From Apricaphanius iberus (lineage: Eukaryota > Chordata > Actinopteri > Cyprinodontiformes > Aphaniidae): a stretch of DNA of 64,000 bases. The position numbers were made by a program, and so were the translations under genes. A model generated the notes under the pieces. It saw nothing but the letters and a program-made list of their open reading frames with translations, did no database searches and was not told the DNA's origin. The stretch lies in the NCBI GenBank assembly GCA_028564705.1, contig JAPXFQ010002744.1, positions 1 through 64,000 on the forward strand, in the 5' to 3' direction. Position 1 is the stretch's first letter. Every line of letters starts with the position of its first letter. Below, piece after piece: positions 9,301-20,785 of this stretch.

Positions 9301-12300
9301 TATGTCAAAAACCTCACATATGTAAGCAATCTGAATCACTTGCAGATCATTTAAGGTGTATAACAGCTGCTGTGCAACTATACACACGGTAGCAGTGTGT
9401 TTTCAGTCATTAAAGGTTACTGACCTGCCTCAGTCAATACAGAGCCACTAAAGTGTTTTTTCAAGGTCTATTGAGAGTTTTACAAGCAATGTGTAACTTT
9501 TAACAATATGCATCAGGCACTGAGGGGATAAACCTTGTGCTCATTTGAAAAACAGGAATCTGCTATGGGACTTTATGCTACCAAAGGTCAGGAGACTGGC
9601 TTGTTTATTTACTCAGCGTTACTATCAATAACTTGTTTTTTTCATCATTGTTTTTAAAGGGACAGTGATGGGTTTTATAGGAAACATAAAGCTCCCCTTT
9701 GATTTGTTTTGTCTTCATACAATATAAGTGTCATACTGTTAATTATGACTGGATATGGTTACAGTTCATAGTATTTTGCAGTTTCTCAGTTTGTGCACAG
9801 TCTTTAAAAAAAATATCAACTAAATAATAATAGTCAGGCACAAGCTAAGACCTAAGTGTGTCAATTTCTTTCTGTCACCTATTGCTTGTTTGCCTATTGT
9901 TTCTCACTGCCATTTCATCATAAGATTTTTATTCTATTTTTTCCCACAAAAAGAGAATATTATTTGCAATTTTCTGTATTGTTGCAGGTTTAATCAAGTC
10001 AGATCTACGGAGACAGAATGCAAACCGACTAGCCAAAGAAGAGGTAAGTGTTGAGGAAATCTAAGGGAGATGGTGTTTAGTTTGGAAAATTGAATATGGG
10101 AGTGGAATATGGCTTATTAATGAAAAGGATAACAATACCAAACAGTGGTGTAAAGTATTTGTTATAGATTTTATTTATCGCATGTGCCTTTGCAATAAGA
10201 TTAATAATGGCAAAGTTAGAACTGTTCTTTACAATTGTCATATGTGGGATGAAGTCTTGCTTGCCTTCTTGTCATACGCTTGCTTGTAGGGCACGGAGTC
10301 AAATTTATCCTGCTCCAGAAATAACCAACTATGTTTATGGGCTGTCTTTTGTTTATCCAAAATGTAGGTAATTCACATACAGACATATTCAAAAATAAAC
10401 TTGTGATCTGCCAAATGAGAGACCTAAAAAAGGGTGAAATGACGAGAAAAACATGTGATAAACAGGTATTAGCTAACATACACTGCCCAGCCAAAAACAG
10501 AATCTTTATGTTTATGTCATTGTTTTCAGAAGTATGCATTAAGACATCTCAAGGATTTATTTTATTTTAAAGTTCAACTTGAAAACTGTGAACTATTTCC
10601 TGATCCACAAAGTTGCGATTTCACCCCAAAACATCCTGAAATTCATAAGGACATGGTCATTTAAAAACTGTTACTAAAGTGTTTCTCCGGTTTTACTCCG
10701 CTAACTGACCAGGGAGATAAAGATCAGTCATTATGACTTAATTCAGAGCATATACAGGATATAAAAAAGAGCAAAGACAGTACAACAGTTCAAAATATCA
10801 CTCTGCCAAAGTACTAACATCAATTATGTGGAGGAAGAGGAATAAGAAGGTGAAAGTGGAGGAGGGGGAAGAAACTGCATTGAGAGCGAGTCATATGGTT
10901 TATGGTAAATATATTCAGTGAGAGGCATTCTGTACCTCCACCCTCTTGAGCTGTTAGGAAGCTGCTGAAAATAATAGATACAATGAACGAGACAGAAATT
11001 ATTAGTATGGAATACAATTGACAGCACAGCCGGAAAAGCCCTGGTGTTTGATCTCACACTGCATGGCTGTAACTAATGGGTACACAAACCTCCGTTTTTT
11101 CTATAGTGAGAATATATTCTGCTAACAACGTGAAACCCTTGATGATAACATTGTGGTTGGATAGCCGGGAAAGCTTCAGGAAAAACCTACATCTTTTAGT
11201 AATTGCTTACAGCAGACTGGCACCACGATTACCCTGAGACCGAAATAAGGTTTTAAACTTTGCCCCTATTTAGTAAAATTTAAAAGGTTCTGAAGTCATG
11301 GACCCAGTTTGTTTGTCTTAATCTAGTCTGAAGGTGGACTCAATGAATTGAAAGTTAATTACTGTATTGATTGGGATAAAATGAAGGTAAAAACGTAATC
11401 AGTACAGCACTCTTAAAAAGGATCCTACATCTTTTTTGTAAAATTTTGTAAGGGTTTGCGTTTCTTTATTTGGCTGGGCAGCGCATGTTTTTCTACAGCC
11501 GTAATCAATCCAGAGATACTGGTCTTGTGATTCACCCTGTTCCTGAACTGTTCAGTCATAGCGTGTTTCTAATTCTGGATGGGTCTCCAAGCTCTGTGGT
11601 GAAGTTTCTGCTAAGTGCTGACAGTAAAATGTAGGGTTTCATGTGCATGCACTTTTTACTTTCATTCTAGATGTGCCCGAGTAACCTAAAGCCACAGTTT
11701 GAACTTTAAAGAGTCACCTTTGTACTGTCTGAAAGACAGTGAGGAACTGACTTGAAACTTTTGTTTAATCATACAGTTTGATCTCAACAGAGAAAATTCA
11801 GTGACTTTTAAAATAATGAAAATGATTAAATAAAATGAGTAAGTCAGTTTCTCCTGAACCTCAACCCAGACTGGAGTCCCATACTTTTGTAATTGATGAA
11901 TGAGAAGTGATCGCCAGCTGTTGTTTTAGGCGGAGAGGCGGATGTTGGAACACGACTACGGAGCAACAACTCAAATCTCATCCCAGCCACAAAATCCTTC
12001 CTCTCAAGCCTGATCAAACAAAAAATTTCAATGTTCACAAAAAAATCTCCTCAAATTTTAGCTCAACTCACAGAATTAGAAAGGTAGGAGCACAGAGCAA
12101 TCACACACCAATGTTGATTATCTTGCCACCTTCTATACACTATTTCATTGTGCACTGTTAAATCTTCTCTCTCTGTCTCACTCTGATTATTAAAATCAAT
12201 GTATAATTTATCATGACACTGTATTTTTACATTTCTCTTTCACTCTTATTGCATGAAATGATCTATTCTCATGATTTAGCAAATAATCTGACCTTGTATT

Positions 12301-14333
12301 GATCCATTTTCTAAACCGCTTATTCTTAAGGGGTTGGGGGGGGGGCTGGTGCTTATCTCCATCTGTCAACGGGTGAGAGGCGGTGTAAACCCTGGACGGG
12401 TCGCCAGTCCATCACAGGGTTCTATTGATCATTTAGCAAAATAGTCTGCCAATATGATATATTTTTCTCAAAGCATAAATATGTTGTTATAGACTATGCT
12501 GCAGGAAAAACGTTGAACTATCTCACAATGTAACAAGTATTTTATTTAAAAAAAAGAACTTTGATAGCAAACATAATTTTAATACTCCTTAAGATTTTTT
12601 AGGACTCTACATGCGTAACGTTTTGAGATTTGACTGACTTTAAAGGTTGGATATGGAACATGAGCATGATAGCGACATCTAGTTTATGTAGGTTGTAGTT
12701 ACAACAATAATTAACATAATTTCCGCTGTTAGGTTGCCTGATTCACTGCCGATTCGTCCAGTGACCAACCTGAACCGTGTCTAATGATGAATCTCTCGTA
12801 GAGGAGTTTAACTGACAGCTAACATTAGCAAAGTTAGCAGTTGAGTTAGCTTACCGATCCAGGAGGAAAGTCGCAGTTTCCTTGTGTGTTTGATGCCATA
12901 GAAATGTTTTATCTTGGCTCATCTAGTGTAGACTTCATCTAAAACTACTGTAGTTTCTGTTCTTCTGCGGTCACTTCTCTCCTGAGATGAATAACAATAT
13001 CTCTGGGGCTCTGAAGCAGCTGCTTGACTTGCTGTCTCCACCATTATACCCAGTGTTAGCGAGCCATCGTCACTATAGTGTTGGATCATAGAGACCGTAT
13101 CTGTCAAACCGCAATAGGGCCGCTACTGGCTGGCAGATGTAAACATTACGTTATTATTGTGCCTGTTTAATTCAAATATATTTTAAGAAAATGTACCTTT
13201 ATTCTGCATCCCTCTAAAAGCCCAGTGGAGGTATTTTTTTAAATATAAATTTTGAACTTTTAAAATCAACCTTTAACAGGTTGTTTTAGTAAGTGACATT
13301 GCTTTTGAATTGCAGCTCACAAGAAAATCTATTGGAAACAAGAAGATCATACTTCCATTATTGTTTTCCCCCATAAAGGAAAGCATTACTTTAAAAGAAG
13401 AAACATCTAAATTATCAGTGAAGTAATAGTTATAGGGATAATGTGGTTTATGCGCATGACCTCTTATTACCAAGGATTTTAACTCCCCCATCCACTGGTA
13501 CCTGCCTGATCCAATGTTCTTAATATGTGAGCAAATTTTGTTGGTGGTTGTCCCATTTACTAAATGTAATGCTCCCCTGAGGGTGGTCTTAAAATATTTT
13601 GCTATTGATATTTCCAACCCATTGGTGAGTGATTAGTTACATGCTTGTTTTAGTAGTGTGACAGTTGAGGTGAGAGGACTTTTAGTGATTTTTCACATGA
13701 AAATGCACCCTTTCAGTTTTTCTGTATTCGTGTTCTAAGGCTTTTGCAAATTAGTTTTATGATCAGCGTATATCATGATATGTTCTTTTAAGAATTGAAA
13801 GTAAAAAATGGACTAACTGACCTCTTTCTCTCTTAGAGCAGCTGAAATTGAAACAAGGCATAATAAACAAGCAACTTTGCACATCCTCTACTTTGGCACC
13901 CCCCACTACCCCTTGGTTCTAATAAAGAGATATTTATTTTTCCAAATTAAAGCAAAATAATATTTGGTTGTTTTTCTCGTTGCTGTTTAAGAAGACGAAT
14001 GAGGAGCTGCATGAATTAATACTAAAACTACAGTGGGTAGAAGGGTTCTTTGTTTGTTTGTCATTGTTGATGGGAAGAACCAATCCCTAAATTCATTCAA
14101 ATGTCCTCATCGTAAAACATTATCATGCATATTTTTTGTACAAATATTAATCTAATCTTAAGCAACTAGATAATGTAATTAGATGTTTGACTAAACATGC
14201 GAGTGAAGTGGCTGCGTTTGAATTTTATACATTTCTGGTAAATTAACAGGTCCCTTTTGATTTACAGGAACCTACTGAATCCACCACAGCAAACCTGGAC
14301 TTACCCACTGTCATCAGAGAATTCCAGTTTTAG
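6287..14333 (+). CDS. flvcr2: FLVCR2, last five coding exons (C-terminal third of the transporter)
   Basis: FLVCR2 is a plasma-membrane major-facilitator transporter, described as a choline/heme-related carrier important in brain endothelium. The exons join as 6287-6397, 7461-7566, 7784-7895, 9988-10043 and 14268-14333, all with AG/GT borders and consistent phases. They encode 148 complete residues plus a TAG stop; the first base completes a codon begun upstream. The run [16 protein letters not shown]...[10 protein letters not shown] continues into [46 protein letters not shown] and [26 protein letters not shown]. This agrees better with FLVCR2 ([16 protein letters not shown]) than with FLVCR1. 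Roughly the last four membrane segments and a short acidic cytoplasmic tail are covered. Earlier exons lie left of the window, beyond the L1. Confidence 0.95.
6398..7460 (+). other. FLVCR2 intron, AT-rich
   Basis: This 1,063-bp intron runs from gtattc to ggcttcag. It is AT-rich, with T-runs and TA-rich stretches near 6465-6510. I see no ORF, gene fragment or clear repeat family in it. Confidence 0.7.
7461..7566 (+). CDS. flvcr2: FLVCR2 exon ([13 protein letters not shown]...LNCSAQ)
   Basis: The 106-bp exon follows the acceptor gcttcag and precedes the donor gtaaag. It carries the family signature GYLPLGFEF(A)[10 protein letters not shown], the most conserved stretch of FLVCR1/2. It ends in phase 0 after CAG (Q). 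Confidence 0.95.
7784..7895 (+). CDS. flvcr2: FLVCR2 exon ([15 protein letters not shown]...IGSIMT)
   Basis: The acceptor is aacatag at 7777-7783 and the donor is gtatga from 7896. It encodes a membrane helix, the loop [12 protein letters not shown] and most of the final helix. It ends one base into a glycine codon that is completed at 9988-9989. Confidence 0.95.
7955..8274. mobile_element. hAT-family MITE with 8-bp target duplication, in a FLVCR2 intron
   Basis: The termini are inverted: CAGTGGTGTCAAACTCA on the left, and its near-complement TGAGTTTGACACGTGTG on the right. The sequence CTTTAAAG lies immediately outside both ends (7947-7954 and 8275-8282). This is a perfect 8-bp target-site duplication, the hAT hallmark. 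The internal GGGCCGGATTTGGCCCCCGG motif is typical of this common teleost hAT MITE. The 320-bp element has no coding capacity. Confidence 0.88.
8625..8735 (+). pseudogene. Degraded LINE reverse-transcriptase C-terminal fragment
   Basis: In frame from 8625 the DNA reads [15 protein letters not shown], then [15 protein letters not shown] recognise this as the extreme C-terminus of L2/CR1-type LINE ORF2 proteins (APTLWNxLPxxLR...FKxxLKTxLF). It carries one stop where tryptophan is expected. No preceding RT motifs survive, so it is a 5'-truncated relic inside the FLVCR2 intron. Confidence 0.7.
8736..9987 (+). other. FLVCR2 intron, remainder
   Basis: AT-rich intronic DNA ends at the acceptor attgttgcag (9978-9987). 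I see no coding segment. The short GC-richer patch around 8917-8945 contains CCACCACGAGGGGGCG, a CTCF-like word, but a single word is weak evidence of function. Confidence 0.5.
9988..10043 (+). CDS. flvcr2: FLVCR2 exon ([18 protein letters not shown])
   Basis: The 56-bp exon lies between the acceptor gttgcag and the strong donor gtaagtg. It encodes the end of the last membrane helix and the basic membrane-proximal motif KSDLRRQ found in FLVCR1 and FLVCR2. It ends in phase 0. Confidence 0.92.
10481..11483. mobile_element. Possible non-autonomous DNA transposon (TIR pair)
   Basis: The left end CACTGCCCAGCCAAA (10481-10495) is mirrored by TTTGGCTGGGCAGCG (11469-11483), a 14-of-15 inverted match about 1 kb apart. 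CACTGCCYRGCCAAA resembles termini I have seen on teleost MITEs. Neither a target duplication nor transposase coding is evident. Confidence 0.4.
12300..12421. repeat. Dispersed teleost repeat (TTCTAWACCGCTTAT...GTCGCCAGTCCATC)
   Basis: I recognise this segment from many fish genomes: a TTTTCTAAACCGCTTATTC start, a G-run, GGGGCTGGTGC, and CGGGTCGCCAGTCCATCACAGGG at the end. A diverged second copy lies at 20655-20785. It probably derives from the tail of a retroelement, but I cannot name the family. Confidence 0.6.
12640..13276. mobile_element. TTAA-flanked MITE (piggyBac-like)
   Basis: The left end reads TTAAAGGTTGGAT and the right end ATCAACCTTTAA, so the termini are inverted for about 10-11 bp. 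TTAA lies at both outer edges (12640-12643 and 13273-13276), the target used by piggyBac elements. The 0.6-kb body has no transposase. Harbinger-type TIRs with a TAA/TTA duplication are an alternative reading. Confidence 0.5.
14268..14333 (+). CDS. flvcr2: FLVCR2 terminal coding exon
   Basis: After the acceptor tgatttacag the frame reads [21 protein letters not shown] and stops at TAG 14331-14333. Tails of FLVCR2 orthologues are short, polar and poorly conserved, so this fits although it cannot be matched residue by residue. The phase agrees with the preceding exon. Confidence 0.85.
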   Translation, partial: EPTESTTANLDLPTVIREFQF

Positions 14334-15791
14334 AGAAATAAATTTCCTCTCTCATGATTTTAATATGAAGTACTGAAATCATGAAACCTCCCGATCTTTT
14401 CCCCTATTGAAGAGACTGCATGACAAATCTGAGAAACCATGCTGCCTTGAAAGTTTGATGTGTCAAGTGTTTTTTTTTAAGCTTATTAATATTGCCTCAC
14501 TAAAATATAGCAACAAATTTTGATATGTCATCGGACCACCTTTAGAATATATTACATTCTACATTCATTTAGGCATTAAGGTGTATGAATATGTCCAGAG
14601 TTTCTGGGAATACTGAAATTATTATAGTTTTTTGTTGTTGTTGTTGTGCAAACCTGAGATGTTTTTAACCACGACTGTTTTTCATTGGGAAAGCCAGCTG
14701 AAGAACACAAAGAGAAGTATTTTACACACTGTACACAAAACTGCCCAACCCTGTGCTGCTACGCTGAAATCCAACATCAGAGGACTGGTTTAAGAGAGAA
14801 AAATATCCATGTAGTTCTGTGAGCGAAGGGACAGTGTTTACTTCAGCATTAAATGGGCTGAATCAGTACAGCACTTTTCTAGTCACACTGACCATTCAAA
14901 GCACTTTACACCAGAGCCAGCTGTAACCAGTCACGTTTATACGATACACATATCAGTAGACTACTAGGGGTTAAAGGCTTTGCCCATGGGCACATTGACA
15001 GATGGCAGAAAGAAAAACCAGCAACTGTCAGAATGCAAGACGATTACTCTATTTCTGAGCCACAGTTGTGACCGATAAATTCCTGCTTTTCTGCCATAGC
15101 ATCAAGTCACTACTCCCCCTGCAGACGCATACAGTTCCTTACAAAAGAGCCACAAAAATCCTTCACAAGTTATTCTTATAGACATTTGGCGACCTTGAAA
15201 AGGTTTGTTTCCACTTTACCATAGTCTTCACTGTGTCTTGACCTATTGAGTCTTGATTACAGTTCTATCTTTTTCACTGTTTCTGTTTACCATTTCTCTT
15301 TAGGTTGATTGCTATTTTCTTGCAACCACTGTAAGAACTACTGAGAAAAACACACTAACTCATTTTCCTCATTGCAGTAGAGCATTTGCTTGTCTTTCCA
15401 ATTGTTAAAGAGCGACTGTGAGAGTTTATCCTGTGGGTTACATCATATTTAAATCATTTTTGGAAAAGGACATGATGGATTACGAATTAAAAGTTCCTAA
15501 ACACAGATTAACCTAAACAAGTAAAGAATAAATGACAATCTTACTTTTTTTTAAGAACTGGATTATTTCCCCCCTGTTGGTTATTGTTTTCAATTGAAAG
15601 ATTTGATTATTTTTTTTCAGGAAGATCATACTGCTGCAATAAAGGTTTCATTATTGGTTTTTTACACATCTTTACTAAAGGGTTATAACTCTGAAATGTT
15701 CTGTAAACGTTTTACTTGTGTTTCATATTTATTAAAATTAAGACCTATTTGCCACAAATGAGGGATTCTAGTTTTTGGTAATATAAATAAA
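14334..15791 (+). terminator. flvcr2: Likely FLVCR2 3' UTR with candidate poly-A signals
   Basis: Downstream of the stop, AATAAA occurs at 14337-14342 (too close to the stop to be the usual site), 15638-15643 (GCAATAAAGG) and 15786-15791 (followed by a T-run). One of the last two is the more plausible 3' end. The interval also holds a dispersed repeat (14851-15075), so a shorter UTR is possible. Confidence 0.4.
14851..15075. repeat. Dispersed teleost repeat (CACTTTTCTAGTC...CAAAGCACTTTACAC)
   Basis: The order of motifs (CACTTTTCTAGTC, CCATTCAAAGCACTTTACAC, GGGTTAAAGGC..TTGCCC, GAGCCACAG) matches a very common fish repeat. The copy is diverged. A shorter echo (TAGAGCACTTTTC...AAGTGCTTTA) occurs near 52137-52180. 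Confidence 0.55.
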
Positions 15792-15884
15792 GTTTTTTTT
15801 TTTCCTTAGGGATTTAATTACATACAAAAGGACTGATCAGAAAACGAGACACAGAATTTGGGAAATAACTTTTATCCATCAGCA

Positions 15885-16075
15885 CTAAAACCTTTAATTT
15901 AGAGGGACTCTTAAGTAGAAGCCAGAGTACCAAGAGAGAATCCACAGAAGCACAAGGAGAACATGAATACTCCATGCAGAAAGACCCTGGTTGGGTTTTG
16001 AACCCATCTTGCAGCCAGACAACAGTGGTAATAATTGTGCCACAGTGCAGGCTGAGTTGCCCGTTTTTTGTATCA
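15885..16075. repeat. Dispersed teleost repeat (GAACATG...CTCCATGCAGAAAGACC...GAACCC)
   Basis: The motif series CACAAGGAGAACATG, ACTCCATGCAGAAAGACC, TTTTGAACCCATCTTGC, GTGCCACAGTGCAG corresponds to a repeat widely seen in fish genomes. It is diverged. The open frames on the minus strand here are by-products. Confidence 0.55.
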
Positions 16076-17567
16076 CAAACAGTCTTCCTGGATGAAATTT
16101 TAGTAGTTTCTAACACGTAATAATTTTAAGAATAAAGTGGAAAGTTTGCATTAGTCAAATTAAAGCTGCTCTGTACGGTTTGGGCAGTGCTGCCACCATG
16201 TGGTCTTTAGAGGAATGGCAGTAAAATGCGCACTCCTGTGGCGTTCAAGCGCATGCTCATTTCTGCGTTAGCCTGCTGCAGCTACTTGTTTAGCCAAGTT
16301 TATGCTTGTCTGTCTCCGGATGTGAGGAGATGCACAGCGGAATTATCCGTTAACACAAGGGCTCCCTGACAGGCAAACTCAAAGACGGACGAAGTAGAGC
16401 CCCATTTTTAAACTACCCATTGAACTCAACAGAGACTGCACATCTGTGATGCGTCAGCCCAACTTCTCCCTAAGATCATTTCAGTAGAATGGTGTTTGAT
16501 AGTCGATGTGATTAATAGCCTAAATGCACATTTTGGGCACTAGATGCTCAATTTTTCAAGGCCAGTTTATCTAACATCTTTTGGGGATTTTGAACACTAG
16601 GTGGTGTAGAGAACCACAAAATAAACCGCTCTAGGGAAGTATAAAAAGAAACAATCTCGGACAATCAGTGTGTGGGTGCTGATGGAGAAGTATAAACTAG
16701 GCTTTATGGACAACATGTTTACAGACGAACTTTTCTAACCGCTAGCTTAGCTTATGTATGGCTAACTAACGGATAACAACCGTAGACTGTGGCTACATAT
16801 GTGCTTTATTATGTCACATTAGGCTCGCTCACAAGCTCTTGGCAGTTCTGTTCTGACTAGTATTACATCAAAATAAATACAATTGCAACCCAGACATACC
16901 ACCACTTCAAAAAACATTTGAATAAATCTTATCATCAGTTCAGGAAAAAAAAAATACTTGATGCGAAAAACTTTTATTTTAACAAATATATTACATAAAG
17001 CAGTTTTAACGTTTGGACTAATCCCAAATTACTTAAAAAAATGTTTTTTTAAGAATTATTAGGTTTGAGAAACTTTCACACTTGCTTAGAAGCATTGAAC
17101 AATGCCTCAATTAAGTAGCCTATAAAACTTTGTTATCATACTTTACATTTTAGACGCTCACAGAGTAGGTTGTTAGCTAATTTGAAAGGATATACTGTAT
17201 GTATTGATGTTCACGACTTTTATGTGTTTTACAACATAAATCCAGGTGGTGGCCTAAGTTGCTTTGAGCCTCATATTGTTATTGTTTCTGGGTATTTTTT
17301 TGTTTTTTTTTAGTTTCTCAAAAAAAAAAGAATGTCAAGCTTGATTGCTTTTTTGTTGTTTTACCTAATGGTTTATTTTAAGCTTTTCTTTTTTAACTTT
17401 TGTGTAATGTTGTATCCAATACTTTTCATTCTTTTTTAATCATTAAATCATGTGAAGCACCATGAATTACCCTGTTTTTGAATGTGTGTTAGTTATACAA
17501 ATAACATTACCTTGCCTTTATATTGCATATACCAGTTAATGTCAGTTAAGAGCAGTAGAGGAAAAAA

Positions 17568-17570
<3 letters not shown>
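16076..17570. other. Intergenic, MITE-like but unassigned
   Basis: The part from about 16150 to 16860 is GC-richer, with motifs such as CTGCCACCATGTGG, GTTAGCCTGCTGCAGCTAC and GGCTAACTAACGG that resemble fish MITE interiors. I could not define a TIR pair. The rest is AT-rich and has no gene that I can support. Confidence 0.35.
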
Positions 17571-17658
<88 letters not shown>

Positions 17659-17660
17659 TT
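17570..17660. repeat. (TA)n microsatellite
   Basis: This is an almost pure alternating TA tract of about 90 bp. The IYIYIY open frame across it is an artefact of the repeat. Confidence 0.97.
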
Positions 17661-20654
17661 ATTTTTTTTTACGTACATTCATGTTTACTTTTTTAAACAT
17701 AAAAGTTTTCTAAGGTTCTTATTACCATTTCTTTTAATGGTATTTGTGTCTCACAATGAAACTTAAATGTTACACTTTTTGGCAGTCAAGGTTATTTCAA
17801 ACCCAGATACCCCACAGCCAGTAAAAGTCTAAAATTAACATGCACATCTGACCCATTTATCATTCTGTTAATATCTGACAAATAGCCCCAATCAGAAAGA
17901 AAAGTGTGTTTAAGATAAAGCTGTTATATATAGTCTTACTGTACATTGGCTCCAAGTCCACAGCCACACATAGGAGCTCTGCCCCATCAGCAAACATAGC
18001 ATGAAGTAACTAAGCAGTGGTTGGAGAACTCCAGGAGGCTTTAATGAAGCTCATCTAACGTATGTTATTTTAAGAATTATTTAGCAAAACAGCAAACAAT
18101 TTTTGAGTGAACGCTCCATTAAATTCTACCTATCTGATTACAAATGCCTGCCACATTTCTCTGATTTTATTAATATTTTGAAAATCATGTATCATTTCCT
18201 TCCACTTCAACAGTATGTAATACTTTCTGTTGGTCCATCACATAAATTTGCAACAAAATGTGATAAAGTTTGTGGTTTTAAAATGAAAACGATGTGAACA
18301 AAATGTTCAAGAGTTATACATATATCTGCAGGGGACCAGAAGTTTTATGAGACTGAAAAAAAAAGATATTCAGCTGAGGACAAATGTATGGATGTAGGAA
18401 AATAAACCTGATGAAAGCACAACTATACAACACAAAACTTGTTTTAAAGTGTAGTAAAAAATGTTTACTAGAGAGAAGTATTTCACTAAGGTAGGAAGAC
18501 AAAGACAGGTCAACCATAAATAGTCATAAAAGTGGACCCACCTTACTGATTTAGTTTCTAAGCATTACTAATAACAACACAAATTAGCATTAAAAAACAC
18601 AATTTTATTTTATATACAATTGTATGTGCTGTTCCTTTCCTGTTGTAACATTTTTCTAAAGGGCATCTCTTCAACCACATATGCTGATTTATAGAACTTT
18701 AAGAAGCCACTGACTACAATACCTCTAATGGCCAGATGATGGCGGGATAACCATACCATTTAACATTTTAGTCGTGTGTGTGTGTGTGTGTATACCACCT
18801 CCTTTTACCCTTGGCAGGGGTTTCAGACAGGCCTACATTACGAGCACAAGAGGTGCTACCGTGCTGCAGCCGTAGTGCTAAATTGAAACAGTAAAATTTA
18901 TTTTCAGGAGTTCAAGACCAGCAGGCAAAGTCAGCCAATCAATTTGCAAATATCCCCTCCATATGATTAGCAATGCTGCAGATGCAGTAAGTTTAAAAAT
19001 GTGTACAGTAAATATAAAATATTCTTCCTGTGTGTCAGTTTTAACAACTAGATTCTACAAACTGCTGATAGCTGCAGCTGATCTACTCATTGCATTGGTC
19101 CTATAAAAAAACAGACAGATCAGATTCACAAGCCTGCAACTCTTTGTAAGAAGCATCTACTAAAGTTTTTTTGTTTCCTTCTTTTAATGTACCTTTAGTA
19201 ATCTTGTCAGCGAGGCAAAGCACAAAGAGAGAATATCTGACTAGATTATCCATGTCAGAAAATTTTTCATGGCTTTCATTTTCACAGTGTTTTACGATAT
19301 ATTGGCATTTACAAAGGCTAAATACGACAAACATGTCATCTCAAACGTTGGCTGAGAAACTAGATTTTCCAAATTCATCCAAGGTTCTTGTGTAAGATAT
19401 TATATTTTTTATGGAAACTTTATCTGCATGGATTAACAGTACTGTTACACGTCTCTGACATGAGGTATCTATTTAAAAAGATTTTGTGGCAAATGTGGCC
19501 ATTATTCAAAGTGTTTTAGACAGAAAAGGAGGAAAGTAAGGCAGGTATTTAGCAAGGGGTCCTGAGTTTGGGAGTAGTTACACCTAAATTGCTGCTAGGT
19601 AGGCACAGCTGGTTATAAACTGCACATAATAACCAAAGTATAAAACCTCAGAGTTCAGCTGTTTTCATTACCACTTTTCCAGCTTGTGTGCTGTAGGTGT
19701 GTTTCTAATGTTAGAGGTTATCAGGTTTGTGTTTTTCTTTGCAAAAAGTTTGCTGTAGGATTGACAACTCTGTTGTTTTCTCCCCATGTGTTCTTTGGTA
19801 CCGATGGCCAAATGACGCATGGAAGCTTCTATCAAAAAATGATTACTCGATGCGTTCTAACACAGTGCTCTTGGGTGACATCTAGCGGCCTTTCGTGTGA
19901 ACACCAACTTGAACCAACCTGTTACCAATTGATGAAAAAAAATTCCTTAAAGTGCACCTAATCCCCAAATAAACTTTCTTTTTCGCTGATGAACAGTATG
20001 AATAAGTGTATAATAGTACTGTCTATGTGTCTCTTCATCATTTTTTAGAAAATTTTAGTAAAAATATTAATTTTGTACAAAAAAAATCGTCACTGGAGTG
20101 ATCTCTTGAAGTTAAAATCTGAACAGTAGCTGGAGGAATACTCTGGAAGCGGGAGAGTAGCTCTTTAAACTCATGTCTTGTTTGGTGTCACACTGCTGTC
20201 AATTTCTTTATGTTTGTAAACATACTGAAGAAGAAGAAAAAACAATATACACTATAATACAAAACATGGATTTTGGCTCTTTTTATATAATTTTGTTTTT
20301 GGTTGACATAGGCCCTACATATGAAACCAAAAAAGAAGGCTACAGAACATACTATAATGACTGTCATCACTGTTCCCACGTGGCAGAATGTCCACTTACT
20401 TGTTTGCTGCTGGTTGCTACTGACCTCCAAACACACCACTGAGTCAGCTAGTGATTCAGTTCTTTTTTAACCTTAATAGGGTACCAAAGCAGTAACGTGC
20501 CAAACAAAGCTTCTGACATAATTGATCACGTAACTTTGCTCCGACGAATCAAGCATTGACACTTTTTGTTTTTTGACACGTGTTGGAGCTTCAGCTTCAT
20601 ATGGACCATCACTACAGTTTGCTTTGTAGCTGAGCAGAATAGCTTAAACCTTCA
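17661..20654. other. Intergenic, AT-rich, no gene seen
   Basis: This is non-coding in appearance. It includes a short GT repeat at 18774-18791 and a MITE-like patch near 19825-19990 (CATCTAGCGGCC, AAAGTGCACC). Open frames of up to about 90 codons have no recognisable protein and no splice context. Confidence 0.5.
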
Positions 20655-20785
20655 TCAATCCGTTTTTTTTTTATACCGCTTATCCTCAGGGGGTTGTGGT
20701 GGGGCTGGTGCCTTTCTGAAGTAGTCAACAGGCGAAAGGCAAGGTTGCACTCTAGACAGTTCACCAGTCCATTGCAGCTTGCGAG
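20655..20785. repeat. Second copy of the ACCGCTTAT...CCAGTCCAT repeat
   Basis: This copy has TATACCGCTTATCCTCAGG, GTGGGGCTGGTGC and TTCACCAGTCCATTGCAG in the same order and strand as 12300-12421. It is more diverged. Confidence 0.55.

Larger units (their letters stand above)
10044..14267 (+). other. Last FLVCR2 intron (4.2 kb), repeat-bearing
   Basis: The intron runs from the donor at 10044 to the acceptor gatttacag ending at 14267. It contains a TIR pair (10481-11483), a common fish repeat (12300-12421) and a TTAA-flanked MITE (12640-13276). The rest is AT-rich, with no convincing coding segment. The open frames at 11907-12161 and 13273-13617 have no recognisable protein. Confidence 0.7.

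Noticed and set aside
14337..14342. AATAAA immediately after the FLVCR2 stop codon
   Set aside because: At 3 bp from the stop it is too close to serve as the normal cleavage signal; later hexamers are likelier.
15950..16000. tRNA-like TTTTGAACCC segment
   Set aside because: No A-box/B-box spacing or cloverleaf can be drawn; it matches a dispersed fish repeat instead.
17482..17766. 94-codon open frame
   Set aside because: It is made of IY repeats translated from a (TA)n microsatellite.
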